This document shows positions 1 to 7,770 of a DNA stretch of 48,036 nt, one piece after another. The notes beneath the pieces are model-generated. The model was not told where the DNA came from. It was given only the letters and a program-made list of their open reading frames with translations, and ran no database searches. How positions within the stretch are numbered: position 1 is the stretch's first letter; the number at the start of each line of letters is the position of its first letter. The position numbers were made by a program, and so were the translations under genes. Location of the stretch: assembly GCA_016713365.1 (NCBI GenBank), contig JADJPG010000053.1, positions 1 through 48,036 of the forward strand. The letters are read 5' to 3'. Source of the DNA: Verrucomicrobiota bacterium. Its GTDB lineage: Bacteria; Verrucomicrobiota; Verrucomicrobiia; Limisphaerales; JADJPG01.

Positions 1-73
1 CCGTAGCTCAATTGGATAGAGCATTTGACTTCGGATCAAAGGGTTGCAGGTTCAAGTCCTGCCGGGCGCACCA
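1..73 (+). tRNA. tRNA-Arg (anticodon TCG), 5' end cut by window edge
   Basis: Cloverleaf read directly. The anticodon stem TTTGA (24-28) pairs with TCAAA (36-40) around the 7-base loop CTTCGGA, which puts the anticodon TCG at 31-33 (reads CGA, Arg). The T arm is GCAGG-TTCAAGT-CCTGC (46-62). The 3' acceptor strand CGGGCGC (63-69) is followed by discriminator A70 and an encoded CCA (71-73). The 5' acceptor strand should be GCGCCCG, but only its last CCG lies in the window, so four bases are missing because of the window edge and not because of damage. It converges with csrA on the opposite strand. Confidence 0.95.
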
Positions 74-124
74 AGGTTGCCAATTTCCCCGAGTTCCCTC
101 AGGCGAATTCGTCACTCGCGAAGT

Positions 125-439
125 CTACTTTCCCGTGCCCGGGGTGGAATTTCCCGGGCTGGCCGGACCTCGATTTGGCGGTGGTGGTTGAGGTTTGTCT
201 TTCGGAACGAGGGGGGTGACCTGGGCGGCTGGCGATTTCGGCACCACTTCCGTCCCGGCGTTCAGAGAGGCCTGCTTGTTGCGTTGAATCATATCGTAGA
301 CTTCCTGGCGGTGTACGGGCAGTTCCGTCGGTGCCTGAATTCCGATCTTCACGGTATCGCGTTCGATGCGAAGGATCTTCACGATGATGCGGCCATCGAT
401 GACGATGCTTTCGTTGAGCTTGCGGGATAGGATCAGCAT
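125..439 (-). CDS. csrA: Carbon storage / translational regulator CsrA with long C-terminal tail
   Basis: Homodimeric RNA-binding protein that binds GGA motifs in mRNA leaders and controls translation, often of flagellin and other motility genes. The N-terminal ~55 residues are a canonical CsrA: MLILSRKLNESIVI start, VKIGI core strand, and the APTELPVHRQEVY segment with the Arg of the RNA-contact region. Typical CsrA is about 60-75 residues; this one is 104, with a Pro/Lys-rich, probably disordered tail of about 45 residues. The ATG at 437-439 has an AGG about 9 bases upstream. It starts 18 bp after the flgN-like stop, so it is probably cotranscribed with flgN and possibly fliA. No fliW, the usual CsrA antagonist in flagellar loci, is visible in the window. 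Confidence 0.95.
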   Translation of the reverse strand: MLILSRKLNESIVIDGRIIVKILRIERDTVKIGIQAPTELPVHRQEVYDMIQRNKQASLNAGTEVVPKSPAAQVTPLVPKDKPQPPPPNRGPASPGNSTPGTGK

Positions 440-457
440 GAGTTTATGCCTGGTAAG

Positions 458-955
458 TTACACGATGGCGGCAGAGACCGTGCACGGAGATGACTCGGCG
501 CCTGACGAATTCCGTTCCTCAGCAAGCAGGGCCGAGTTGGCTTGCGAGGAAATGATGTGCAGCATTGCTTCCGTCGATTCAAGGGATCGGCGGAGCAGGG
601 TGTGATTGAACTGAAGTCGAACTCGGACGTGTTCGATGAGTTCGTTGATCTCCCGGACCAGGGCCCGCATCAGGGGGCGATAGTTCTCCGGGATCAGGGG
701 GAAGATATTCTGGAACGTTTCGGACTCTGGCTGGCCGAGAGTCCAGGCGAGCTGTCGTTGGAGGTTTTCCCGGTGGGTCCGCGAGGTTGCGAGGATGCCG
801 CGATGCGAATCCAGAGCCCTGCAGGTGTGGGAGAACGAATCGAAGTCGCCGCCGTTCAGGCTTCCCTGCTGAGTCTCCAACAGCGCGAGCATCTCGCCGT
901 ATTGCTGTAACTCTTCGCGGAGCGCTTCAATGACTTGTTCGAGTATCGGTGTCAT
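458..955 (-). CDS. flgN: FlgN-family flagellar export chaperone (probable)
   Basis: An all-alpha protein of 165 residues when started at the ATG 953-955. FlgN proteins chaperone the hook-filament junction proteins FlgK/FlgL to the flagellar export gate. The sequence begins MTPILEQVIEALREELQQY, followed by long amphipathic helices rich in Leu, Glu and Gln (LLETQQGSL, LRALVREINELIEH region), as in the FlgN-like fold. An upstream in-frame ATG at 1072 would add 39 Arg-rich residues with no helical pattern, so the shorter start is preferred; its Shine-Dalgarno is weak. Placement between fliA and csrA supports a flagellar role. FlgN families diverge strongly, so the name rests on fold pattern, length and context. 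Confidence 0.7.
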   Translation of the reverse strand: MTPILEQVIEALREELQQYGEMLALLETQQGSLNGGDFDSFSHTCRALDSHRGILATSRTHRENLQRQLAWTLGQPESETFQNIFPLIPENYRPLMRALVREINELIEHVRVRLQFNHTLLRRSLESTEAMLHIISSQANSALLAEERNSSGAESSPCTVSAAIV

Positions 956-1173
956 CAATCCATGACTTCGTGGTGTGGTGAACCGCCTTGCCAGACGCGC
1001 GATAGTCCTGCGCGGTGACAATTTCCATGGCGGCACCTGTTCTTGTCCGTGACGGCGACAGCTCACCCTCAATCATTCGCGGGTGGGCCGTCAAATCGCC
1101 GGTGGCATTCTGCATCGGGATTTCCACGCAGAACTTCCGGCGGCAGGATCCTCCTGCGCGATATGTCATTTCC
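956..1173 (-). promoter_or_regulatory. GGA-rich fliA-flgN leader with a GGA-loop hairpin (candidate CsrA target)
   Basis: 218 bp between the fliA stop and the flgN start without a recognisable gene. In the minus-strand transcript there are nine GGA triplets (forward TCC at 959, 1006, 1024, 1046, 1123, 1136, 1149, 1152 and 1171). One lies in a small hairpin, GCAGG-AGGAT-CCTGC (forward 1143-1157), which displays GGA in the loop as CsrA sites do. The csrA gene is in the same apparent transcription unit. The hairpin is seen in the sequence; that CsrA binds it is inference. Confidence 0.4.
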
Positions 1174-2004
1174 TCAGGCAAAGTCGGGGTCGTATTTGAG
1201 CAGGAAGGATTTGATCGAGAGAATTCCTTGGGCGTGAATCTGGCAGATCCGCGATTCCGTCAACCCAAAGGCTTCCGCGATTTCCCGCAGTCGCATGTCT
1301 TCAAAGTAATAAAGTGCGAGCACCTTCCGTTGCATTTCGGGGAGCTCCTGCAGGCGATCTGAAATGACGCGTGCCACTTCCCGGCGGGCGGTGCCGTCCA
1401 TGGGATCTTCCTGCCGCTGGTCCGCCATGCTGTCGTATTGCGAACTCGAATCGTCGTGATCGTTGCTGAAGGCAGCATCGAGGCAGACGAACGTGGCGGG
1501 CCGAATCTCTTCCAGCCACTCCCGGTATTCTGGCACGGAAATCTTCAAAGCCGCAGCCATCTCCTGCTCGGTCGCGATGCGTCCCTTCTTCTGCTCGATC
1601 TCGTTCATCACGCCCTGGACCCGGCGGGCCTTGGTGTGAACCGAGCGGGGAACCCAGTCCATGCGACGCAGTTCATCCAGGATCGCGCCGCGAATGCGCA
1701 GTCGCGCATAGGTTTCGAATGAAGTTCCGGCGGAGGGATTGTATTGGCGGACAGCATTCAAGAGTCCCGTCAGTCCCGCGCTGTAGAGGTCCTCGCTGTC
1801 GACATGCGGAGGCAAGGTCATGGCCAGTCGGCCGACAACGTTGCGAACGAGCGGAACATACTTTTCCACCATCTCGCTTTCGAGAGCGCTGCCGGGGCGC
1901 ATTCGACTGGCGCTGGGCCAGGAATCGTTGCGCTTGGCGCGCGTTTTAATTCTGCGGCGTCCACGCGTCCGCCTGCCCGCACACGATTGGGTTTCAGTAA
2001 TCAT
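1174..2004 (-). CDS. fliA: RNA polymerase sigma factor FliA (sigma-28)
   Basis: Alternative sigma factor for late flagellar and chemotaxis promoters. Region 2 is clear (YVPLVRNVVGRL, DLYSAGLTGLLNAVRQY, FETYARLRIRGAILDELR), then the FliA signature DWVPRSVHTKARRV. Region 3 follows (EQEMAAALKISVPEYREWL) and region 4 closes with LQELPEMQRKVLALYYFEDM plus the helix-turn-helix LREIAEAFGLTESRICQIHAQ. A stretch of about 25 acidic and Gln/Ser residues lies between regions 3 and 4. Start is uncertain: ATGs at 2061, 2004 and 1902 are in frame, and the last gives a length (242) closest to typical FliA. A sigma-54-type element lies upstream at 2107-2121, and flgN and csrA lie downstream. Confidence 0.95.
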   Translation of the reverse strand: MITETQSCAGRRTRGRRRIKTRAKRNDSWPSASRMRPGSALESEMVEKYVPLVRNVVGRLAMTLPPHVDSEDLYSAGLTGLLNAVRQYNPSAGTSFETYARLRIRGAILDELRRMDWVPRSVHTKARRVQGVMNEIEQKKGRIATEQEMAAALKISVPEYREWLEEIRPATFVCLDAAFSNDHDDSSSQYDSMADQRQEDPMDGTARREVARVISDRLQELPEMQRKVLALYYFEDMRLREIAEAFGLTESRICQIHAQGILSIKSFLLKYDPDFA

Positions 2005-2061
2005 AGTTCGTGCTTCTGCCCATTCGTCACGAAATGCAGGTTCGCGAGGCAGGCGTTGCAT

Positions 2062-2543
2062 GTCATGACAGATGGCTCATTCATAGATTAACCAGAACGA
2101 GTTCTAGCAACTGGTCTGCCAGCGTACGAAATCTGGTCTGTCCCATTGAGAATTGGCTGGTTCTGTGGCGTACAAAACCAAGGCAGGACGGGCGGATTGT
2201 AGCGGGAATGGCCGATGAACTTGATGTCATCGCCGATCTCACTTTTTTGGACGAGAGGCGAGGTCGGAGGACAAGTTTTTTGGAAATTGTACCGTTACAA
2301 GACAACTCCGGAAGGAGGTCGGCTGGATGCGGGACACCGCGGGCGTGGAGTGTCGCCAGCGTGGACACTTTGGAGTTCTCGCGTCAGGCTAAATACTTGG
2401 ACACTGCCTCAGAAAGATCCTCCAGCGAGTCGAGGTAACCCCGATAAAGAAGGTTCGCCCGGAGAGGGAAGAAATCGGGACTCGGCGATTTGTTTCGGAA
2501 GGATCGGAAATGCAGAACGCGATCAACAGCTCGCGATCAGTCC
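2062..2543. other. Non-coding interval between the sigma-54 activator gene and fliA
   Basis: About 480 bp with no ORF resembling a protein family; the 95-codon minus-strand ORF here has no recognisable content. The interval carries the sigma-54-type promoter element at 2107-2121 near fliA. The rest (2122-2543) is the 3' flank of the NtrC-type regulator and could hold an activator-binding region, but no convincing inverted repeat or terminator with a T tract was seen. Confidence 0.5.
2107..2121 (-). promoter_or_regulatory. Sigma-54-type -24/-12 promoter element upstream of fliA
   Basis: Read on the minus strand: TGGCAGACCAGTTGC. The consensus is TGGCAC-N5-TTGC. GG and GC are present with exactly 10 bp between them; the only consensus mismatch is G for C at the sixth base. 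Transcription would start near 2095, ahead of all candidate fliA starts. A sigma-54 activator with an intact GAFTGA loop is the neighbouring gene. Confidence 0.6.
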
Positions 2544-3965
2544 TTACGCCGCCGCGTCCTCAGAGCTGCCAGATTCGTTGCCACCCTTGAAATTGTATTC
2601 GTTCAGTTTGTTGCGCAGCGTCCGAATGCTGATCGAAAGCAGTTTGGCGGCGTGAGTGCGGTTGCCTTTGCACTGTTTGAGCGCGGCGAGGATGTGGTGC
2701 TTCTCCAGTTCACTGAGCGTGAGAAACTGTCCGTTGTTCGACGAGGAAGGAACAGACACCTCGCTGGCGACCGTCTCGCTGGTCGCGGACCGCTCTGATT
2801 TTCCGATGCCAAGGTGGGCGGGTTCGAGCTGGCCGCCATCACTGCAAAGAATCACGGCGCGCTCGATGACGTTTTGCAGCTCGCGAACGTTTCCCGGCCA
2901 CGAGTGATCCATCAACGCTTCGAGGCAAGCCTTGCTGATGCTGTGGACTTCGATTCCGTGTTTGCGGGTGAATCGTTGGCGGAACTGGTCGGACAAGATG
3001 GTGATGTCCTCCTTGCGTTCGCGCAGCGGGGCAATGACCACCGGCACAACGTTCAGACGGAAATAGAGATCCTGCCGGAACTCTTTGCGCTCCACGCTTT
3101 CCTCGAGGCGCCGGTTCGTCGTGGCGATGACGCGCACATCGACCTTGATGGTACGGTTGCCGCCGACGCGTTCGAATTCTCGCTCTTGCAGGACGCGGAG
3201 GAGTTTCGCCTGAACGGTCGGTGAAATTTCGCTGATCTCATCTAGAAGGATGGTCCCTGAATGCGCGAGCTCGAAGCGGCCTTCGCGCTTGTTGATGGCT
3301 CCGGTAAAGGCGCCTTTCTCGTGGCCGAAGAATTCGCTCTCGATCAGGTTTTCAGGAATCGCCGCGCAATTGAGTTTGATGAACGGGGCGCTTGAGCGCG
3401 GGCTTTGGCGGTAGAGGGCGCGCGCCACAAGTTCCTTGCCGGTGCCGCTTTCGCCCTGAATCAAAACGGTCGCCTGGGTCCGCGCCACCTTGCGGATGAG
3501 CTGACGGAGCTGCTCCATCACCTGGCTCTGACCAAGGAGTTCGTATCCAGATTCCTCGTCTTCCGCGTGGCTGAGGTATTGATTGACCTTGAGCAACTGA
3601 GTGTGCTCTTCGGCCTTCTTCAACGTGACAGCCAGCTGTTCCGGCGAGAACGGCTTGGTGAGGAACGTGAACGCTCCGTTGCTCATGCACTCCACTGCGA
3701 GGTCCACGGTGCCGAAGCCGGAGATCATGACCACGAGCGGCTTCGTGGGACGCGTCTGGAGGGACTTGAGAAATTCGGTGCCGTCGCCATCGGGCAGCTT
3801 CACGTCCACGATCATGAGATCGAAGTTGTCCTTCGCGAGGAGTTCCTGGGCGGCGGCGATGTTGCTCGCTGAAGCGACGTCGTAACGGCGGTAGCGGAGC
3901 TGCTGTTCGAGACTCTTTCGGACGATCAGATCGTCCTCTAATACGATGATTTTCTCAATCGGCAT
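2544..3965 (-). CDS. Sigma-54-dependent response regulator (NtrC/FlrC family)
   Basis: Enhancer-binding protein of 473 residues that remodels sigma-54 RNA polymerase by ATP hydrolysis. A receiver domain (1-120) has the acidic pair E10-D11-D12, phospho-acceptor D54 (MIVDVKLP) and a conserved Lys in LTKPF. The AAA+ domain (about 142-375) has Walker A GESGTGKE (171-178), the sigma-54 contact loop GAFTGA (218-223), and Walker B TILLDE. A C-terminal Fis-type helix-turn-helix (about 420-460) contains GNRTHAAKLLSISIRTLRNK. All key residues are intact. It is third in a minus-strand group after a kinase and a lone receiver. Its closeness to fliA, csrA and a FlgM-like gene suggests a FlrC/FleR-like flagellar role, but that is context-based. 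Confidence 0.93.
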   Translation of the reverse strand: MPIEKIIVLEDDLIVRKSLEQQLRYRRYDVASASNIAAAQELLAKDNFDLMIVDVKLPDGDGTEFLKSLQTRPTKPLVVMISGFGTVDLAVECMSNGAFTFLTKPFSPEQLAVTLKKAEEHTQLLKVNQYLSHAEDEESGYELLGQSQVMEQLRQLIRKVARTQATVLIQGESGTGKELVARALYRQSPRSSAPFIKLNCAAIPENLIESEFFGHEKGAFTGAINKREGRFELAHSGTILLDEISEISPTVQAKLLRVLQEREFERVGGNRTIKVDVRVIATTNRRLEESVERKEFRQDLYFRLNVVPVVIAPLRERKEDITILSDQFRQRFTRKHGIEVHSISKACLEALMDHSWPGNVRELQNVIERAVILCSDGGQLEPAHLGIGKSERSATSETVASEVSVPSSSNNGQFLTLSELEKHHILAALKQCKGNRTHAAKLLSISIRTLRNKLNEYNFKGGNESGSSEDAAA

Positions 3966-4037
3966 CGCGTTGTTAGTAGCGGGAAGTGAGTGTTGAGGAA
4001 AGAACGAATTTCGACGCGGATTGATCGTGGGCGAACT

Positions 4038-4529
4038 TCAATGGCTCTTCAGCCGGAGATTCTCCTGCGTCAACGTGGCGATGGTCTGGCGCGCCGTCGC
4101 GAGTTCCTGGCGGCTGCGTTGGATCTCGGCGTGGCGCTTGAGGGCGGCGTTGACAGTTTCCTCCAAATCTTCTCGGCGCCAGGGCTTGATGAGGAAGCGC
4201 AGGACTTCTGCTCGGTTGATGGCGTCAATCACCGTGCCGAGATTCAGGACCGCAGTGATGAGGATTCGGCTGGCGTCCGGCTGAATTTCGCGGACTTGCG
4301 CGAGGAACTCGAGCCCGGTCAGTTGTGGCATTTGATGGTCGGTGAACACCACGGCATACGACTGGCGCCGGAGATGTTGCAACCCCTCGGCGACGGTCAG
4401 CGCGGTTTCGACCTTGTGCCCCATCTGCCGGAGCGAATCGCGAAGGGCGACAAGGACGATCTCCTCGTCGTCGACGACAAGAATCTTTGGTGGTGTTTCC
4501 AAAAGGCTTCCGGGCGACGGGGAACTCAC
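4038..4529 (-). CDS. Single-domain response regulator with C-terminal coiled coil
   Basis: 163 residues. The receiver domain (about 14-135) has VVDDEE at the acidic pocket, phospho-acceptor D64 (VFTDHQMP), a switch Thr in ILITA, and Lys in LIKPW. The FLIKPWRREDL ending resembles RpfG/HupR-type receivers. The last ~28 residues (QRSRQELATARQTIATL region) form a predicted coiled coil in place of an output domain, so it may act by dimerisation or protein contact. Its ATG (4527-4529) overlaps the upstream kinase stop by 4 bp, so translational coupling with that kinase is likely. It may relay between the kinase and the sigma-54 activator, but that partner assignment is inference. Confidence 0.9.
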   Translation of the reverse strand: MSSPSPGSLLETPPKILVVDDEEIVLVALRDSLRQMGHKVETALTVAEGLQHLRRQSYAVVFTDHQMPQLTGLEFLAQVREIQPDASRILITAVLNLGTVIDAINRAEVLRFLIKPWRREDLEETVNAALKRHAEIQRSRQELATARQTIATLTQENLRLKSH

Positions 4530-6034
4530 AGGGCGCTCCTCAAATCGAAGGTGGCGGCCAGTTTGTCGAGCAGATGATCCTCCGAAAGGTCCGGGGTGAT
4601 CAGCAAATCGCAGCGTGCGATCAAATCTGAGTCCAGCTCGTCAGGATCGCTGCCGGCCGTTTTCAGGATGATCTTCACCGGGAGTTTCCGCGCGCGAATA
4701 AACCGCGCGAGTTGGTCGGCAAGCGAACTTTTGGGTTCGGCGAGGATGAAGACGCCGTCGAACTGGTAATCACTGGATTGCAGCAGGTCCTCGGCGGCGC
4801 GGTCTGAATCGACGACGTGATAGTTGTGAACACGCAGGAACTCCGCTGTCGAATCTCGCAATCCACCCGGAGAGCCGGCAAGCAGTAGGGAACGACGGCG
4901 TCGGTTGGACGTTTCCATCGCTTCATCCGCCTCGGTGAAGTCGGCGACCGGAAACCAGATGCGAAAGGTCGTGCCCTGACCTTCCTGGGTTTCGACGGCG
5001 ATGCGGCTTCCGTGTTTCTCCGCGAACAGCCGGACGTTGTAGAGCCCGAGACCCGAGCCGCGGTTCATTGGTTTCGTGGTGAAGAACGGATCGAAGATGA
5101 AGGGGAGATGCTGTGGCTTGATGCCAGCGCCCGTGTCGGTGATTTCGAAACAGGCGACAGGCGGGCGCGGTGTGATTCCGATAAGCTGTCCCGTCTCCGG
5201 CGCATTCTCGGCGGCAAACGTGCGCAGGACGATTCGTCCCTGCTCGGGCATCGCCTCGGCGGCGTTGAGGGCGAGGTTGATGATCGTCTGCTGGAATTCG
5301 ACCGGGTCGATGTAGAGAGGCAGTTGCTCTGACGCGAGGTTCGATGCGACTTCGATCCGTTTTGGAATCACCTTGCCGATGAGTTCCGCGCCTTCCTTCA
5401 CCAGATTGTTGAGGTCGTGATAGCCGCGTGTTCCTGTTCTACCGCGGTGCAGTTGGGCGATGCGTCGGATCAATTGCGCGGCCTGCTGCGAGTTCTTGTG
5501 GACGAGTTGCAGGCCCTCGCGGAAGGGATGGTTGGGTTCGATCTGGCTGAGATAAGCCTCGCTGAGGCCCATGATGCCCGCGAGCAGGTTGTTGAAGTCG
5601 TGGGACAATCCGAGCGTCAGCAAGCCCAGCGTTTCTTTCCACGCGGCGGTGGCGAGGCGACGTTCAGCGAGGGCTTGCTGGGTGATGTTCATCCAGAGGC
5701 CTTCGTAGCCGGTCAGTTGCCCGGACGAATCGCGGCTCGCCCGGCGAAACTCGGAGATGTAGGCGATTCGCCCGGTCCCTTTGTGTCGCAAGCGAAAGGA
5801 ACAGGAACGTCCTTCCCCAGACGCAGCGACGTCGTCGAGGTGCTGCTGGACGAGGTCAACATCCAGTTCGTGAACGACTCTCCAGAACAGGCCGGATTGA
5901 TTCCTCCATTCGTCGATGGAACAGCCAGTTACTTCAGCGAGGTACGGCGTGGCGGTGGCAAAGGTGAGATCAGGCTTCTGACGAAAGAGCACGCCGGGCC
6001 AGTGCTGCGAGAGCAGTTCAATCAATGCTTCCAT
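4526..6034 (-). CDS. PAS sensor histidine kinase with degenerate C-terminal receiver
   Basis: 502 residues, no membrane segment, so a cytoplasmic sensor. An N-terminal PAS/PAC region (about 5-125, ending GYEGLWMNITQQ) precedes the dimerisation helix with H145 in LGLSHDFNNLLAGI (HDFNN subtype). The ATPase domain follows (N-box INLALNAAEAMP, G1 DTGAGI, G2 GSGLGLYNV). Residues about 380-500 look like a receiver fold (RRSLLLAGS, YHVVDSDRAAEDLL), but the phospho-Asp strand reads GVFILAEP and the acidic pair is missing, so this is probably a pseudo-receiver. First gene of the minus-strand kinase-receiver-activator group, divergent from the hybrid kinase beginning at 6265. Confidence 0.92.
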   Translation of the reverse strand: MEALIELLSQHWPGVLFRQKPDLTFATATPYLAEVTGCSIDEWRNQSGLFWRVVHELDVDLVQQHLDDVAASGEGRSCSFRLRHKGTGRIAYISEFRRASRDSSGQLTGYEGLWMNITQQALAERRLATAAWKETLGLLTLGLSHDFNNLLAGIMGLSEAYLSQIEPNHPFREGLQLVHKNSQQAAQLIRRIAQLHRGRTGTRGYHDLNNLVKEGAELIGKVIPKRIEVASNLASEQLPLYIDPVEFQQTIINLALNAAEAMPEQGRIVLRTFAAENAPETGQLIGITPRPPVACFEITDTGAGIKPQHLPFIFDPFFTTKPMNRGSGLGLYNVRLFAEKHGSRIAVETQEGQGTTFRIWFPVADFTEADEAMETSNRRRRSLLLAGSPGGLRDSTAEFLRVHNYHVVDSDRAAEDLLQSSDYQFDGVFILAEPKSSLADQLARFIRARKLPVKIILKTAGSDPDELDSDLIARCDLLITPDLSEDHLLDKLAATFDLRSAL

Positions 6035-6264
6035 GCAAGATGCGATTTATTTCAGGCGGCACACCGGGGAGTTGCCGGGAGTCACTCGGTCCGGCGGCGA
6101 CTCCATCCGCTGCAGTCGCGGTTCCGAGCGGGCTCCGTCACGAGCAGCGGGCGTGGGAAAAACTATCTCTTTGCAAATTCCCGTTTGTCAACGAGTCTCT
6201 CTCCAGAGCGCCACCTCAGGGGCGGCATCATGTCACCACGAGAAAGGGCTCTCGCATTGATCAC

Positions 6265-7770
6265 ATGGATGTCTGTCTGGAAACGGTTTTAGATTCGATT
6301 GAGGATGCCATTCTGAGCATCGACGATGGTGCTGCGATTTTGTTTTTGAATGACGCAGCGGGCCGTTTGTTCGGTTGTGTTCCCTCGCATGTGATCGGGC
6401 AGCCGGTCTCCCGTTATCCCCGCATTTCCGAAGCCGTCGGCCAGCTGCGGATGGATGAAATGTCCGCGGCCGGTCAGCCTGCCAAATCAATCCGCCGCTT
6501 CTCCTGTCCACGCTTCGGCGGGGGAGATCCCGTCCCGATGGAAGCCACCGTTTCGCACTCGATCGTCGAGGGGCGAAAGCTGGTCACCGCCGTGCTGCGC
6601 GACGTGACGTTTCAGCAGCAGATGGAGAGGGCGGTGTACGAAGCGCGCAAGACGCAGGCGCTGGGATCGCTGGCCAGCGGCATTGCGCATGATTTCAACA
6701 ACGTGCTCGCGGCGGTTCTATCTCAGATTGATCTGGCGATGTATTCGCCCGAGTTTCCACCGTCACTGCGGGAACATCTCGTTCACGCCCAGACCAGCGC
6801 CCGGCGGGGCGCGGAACTGGTGAGCAAGCTTCAAGCGTTCAGCCGGCAAAACAAACCGGTGCTGGGGCCGCTCGATCTCAGCGACGTGGTCGAGCAGATC
6901 GTGTTCATGCTGCGCCGCAGCATTGACCCGAAGGTCGTCGTCCAGTCGGCGAAGCCGGCGGAGAAACTGTGGCTGGTGACAGCGGATTCGGGACAGATCA
7001 TGCAGGCGCTCCTGAACCTTGGAATCAACGCGCGCGACGCGATGCCCAAGGGCGGAATGTTGAGCTTCAGTGCGGAGAATGTTCGGTTTACTTCGGATGA
7101 AGTCCAAGGCTCGCGCAAGGCCGGTGATTTTGTTCGCTTGTCAGTCCGCGATACCGGACTCGGAATGCCGCCCGATGTCGTGAGTCGAATCTTCGAGCCG
7201 TATTTTACGACCAAGGACCAAAGTCGTGGGCCGGGCCTCGGTCTTTCCATTACAGCGGCGATGGTTGCCGAGCATTCCGGCTGGATGGAGGTGGAAAGTC
7301 AGCTGGGACGCGGCTCAGTATTTTCGATCTATCTACCGCGCTCGCAAGATGCGGTACCGAAACGGGCTGCGGCTCCGGTTCTTGAAACCAACGCGTTGGA
7401 AGGCAAGGAGCAGATCCTTGTCGTCGACGACGAAGAGCTGGTGCGCATGGTAACGAAAGCTGTGCTGGCTTATCGTGGCTACCGGGTGATTGAAGCGGTC
7501 GATGGCGAGGACGCTGTGGCGAAGTATTCGGCCGATTCTGCGAACATCGGTTTGGTGCTGATGGATCTGCACATGCCGAAACTCAACGGCCACGAAGCGC
7601 TGGTGCGAATTCGTGAAATCAATCCCGGAGTCCGGGCGATTCTTTTGAGTGGTGGCCTGCAGGAAGCGGATGGGCGGCTGGCCGAAATGGAGCACGTCGC
7701 CTTTCTTCAGAAGCCGTTTGAGAACCAGGAACTCCTCCGCGTTGTCCGGCAGTTGCTGGACTCGATTTAG
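6265..7770 (+). CDS. Hybrid PAS sensor histidine kinase / response regulator
   Basis: 501 residues from the ATG at 6265, chosen because the PAS domain starts at once (ETVLDSIEDAILSID); an ORF extension back to 6025 is low-complexity and overlaps the divergent gene. A PAS domain (1-115) precedes the HisKA helix with H142 in SGIAHDFNNVLAAV. The ATPase domain has LNLGINARDAMP, DTGLGMP and GPGLGLSIT. The C-terminal receiver (about 385-501) has VVDDEE and phospho-acceptor D434 (VLMDLHMPKLNG). No transmembrane segment. The same HDFNN kinase subtype occurs in the divergent kinase at 4526-6034, so the two may have arisen by duplication. It converges with the FlgM-like gene, and the stops overlap. Confidence 0.93.
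   Translation: MDVCLETVLDSIEDAILSIDDGAAILFLNDAAGRLFGCVPSHVIGQPVSRYPRISEAVGQLRMDEMSAAGQPAKSIRRFSCPRFGGGDPVPMEATVSHSIVEGRKLVTAVLRDVTFQQQMERAVYEARKTQALGSLASGIAHDFNNVLAAVLSQIDLAMYSPEFPPSLREHLVHAQTSARRGAELVSKLQAFSRQNKPVLGPLDLSDVVEQIVFMLRRSIDPKVVVQSAKPAEKLWLVTADSGQIMQALLNLGINARDAMPKGGMLSFSAENVRFTSDEVQGSRKAGDFVRLSVRDTGLGMPPDVVSRIFEPYFTTKDQSRGPGLGLSITAAMVAEHSGWMEVESQLGRGSVFSIYLPRSQDAVPKRAAAPVLETNALEGKEQILVVDDEELVRMVTKAVLAYRGYRVIEAVDGEDAVAKYSADSANIGLVLMDLHMPKLNGHEALVRIREINPGVRAILLSGGLQEADGRLAEMEHVAFLQKPFENQELLRVVRQLLDSI

Noticed and set aside
927..1181. 80-residue minus-strand ORF between fliA and flgN
   Set aside because: It overlaps both the fliA stop and the flgN start, has no recognisable domain, a badly spaced ribosome site and mixed composition; the stretch is better explained as leader sequence.
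2081..2368. 95-codon minus-strand ORF upstream of fliA
   Set aside because: No family content; it spans the sigma-54-type promoter element.
2480..2540. Hairpin or repeat with GCGATC units after the sigma-54 activator gene
   Set aside because: The two copies are direct repeats rather than an inverted repeat, and the motif is short and common.
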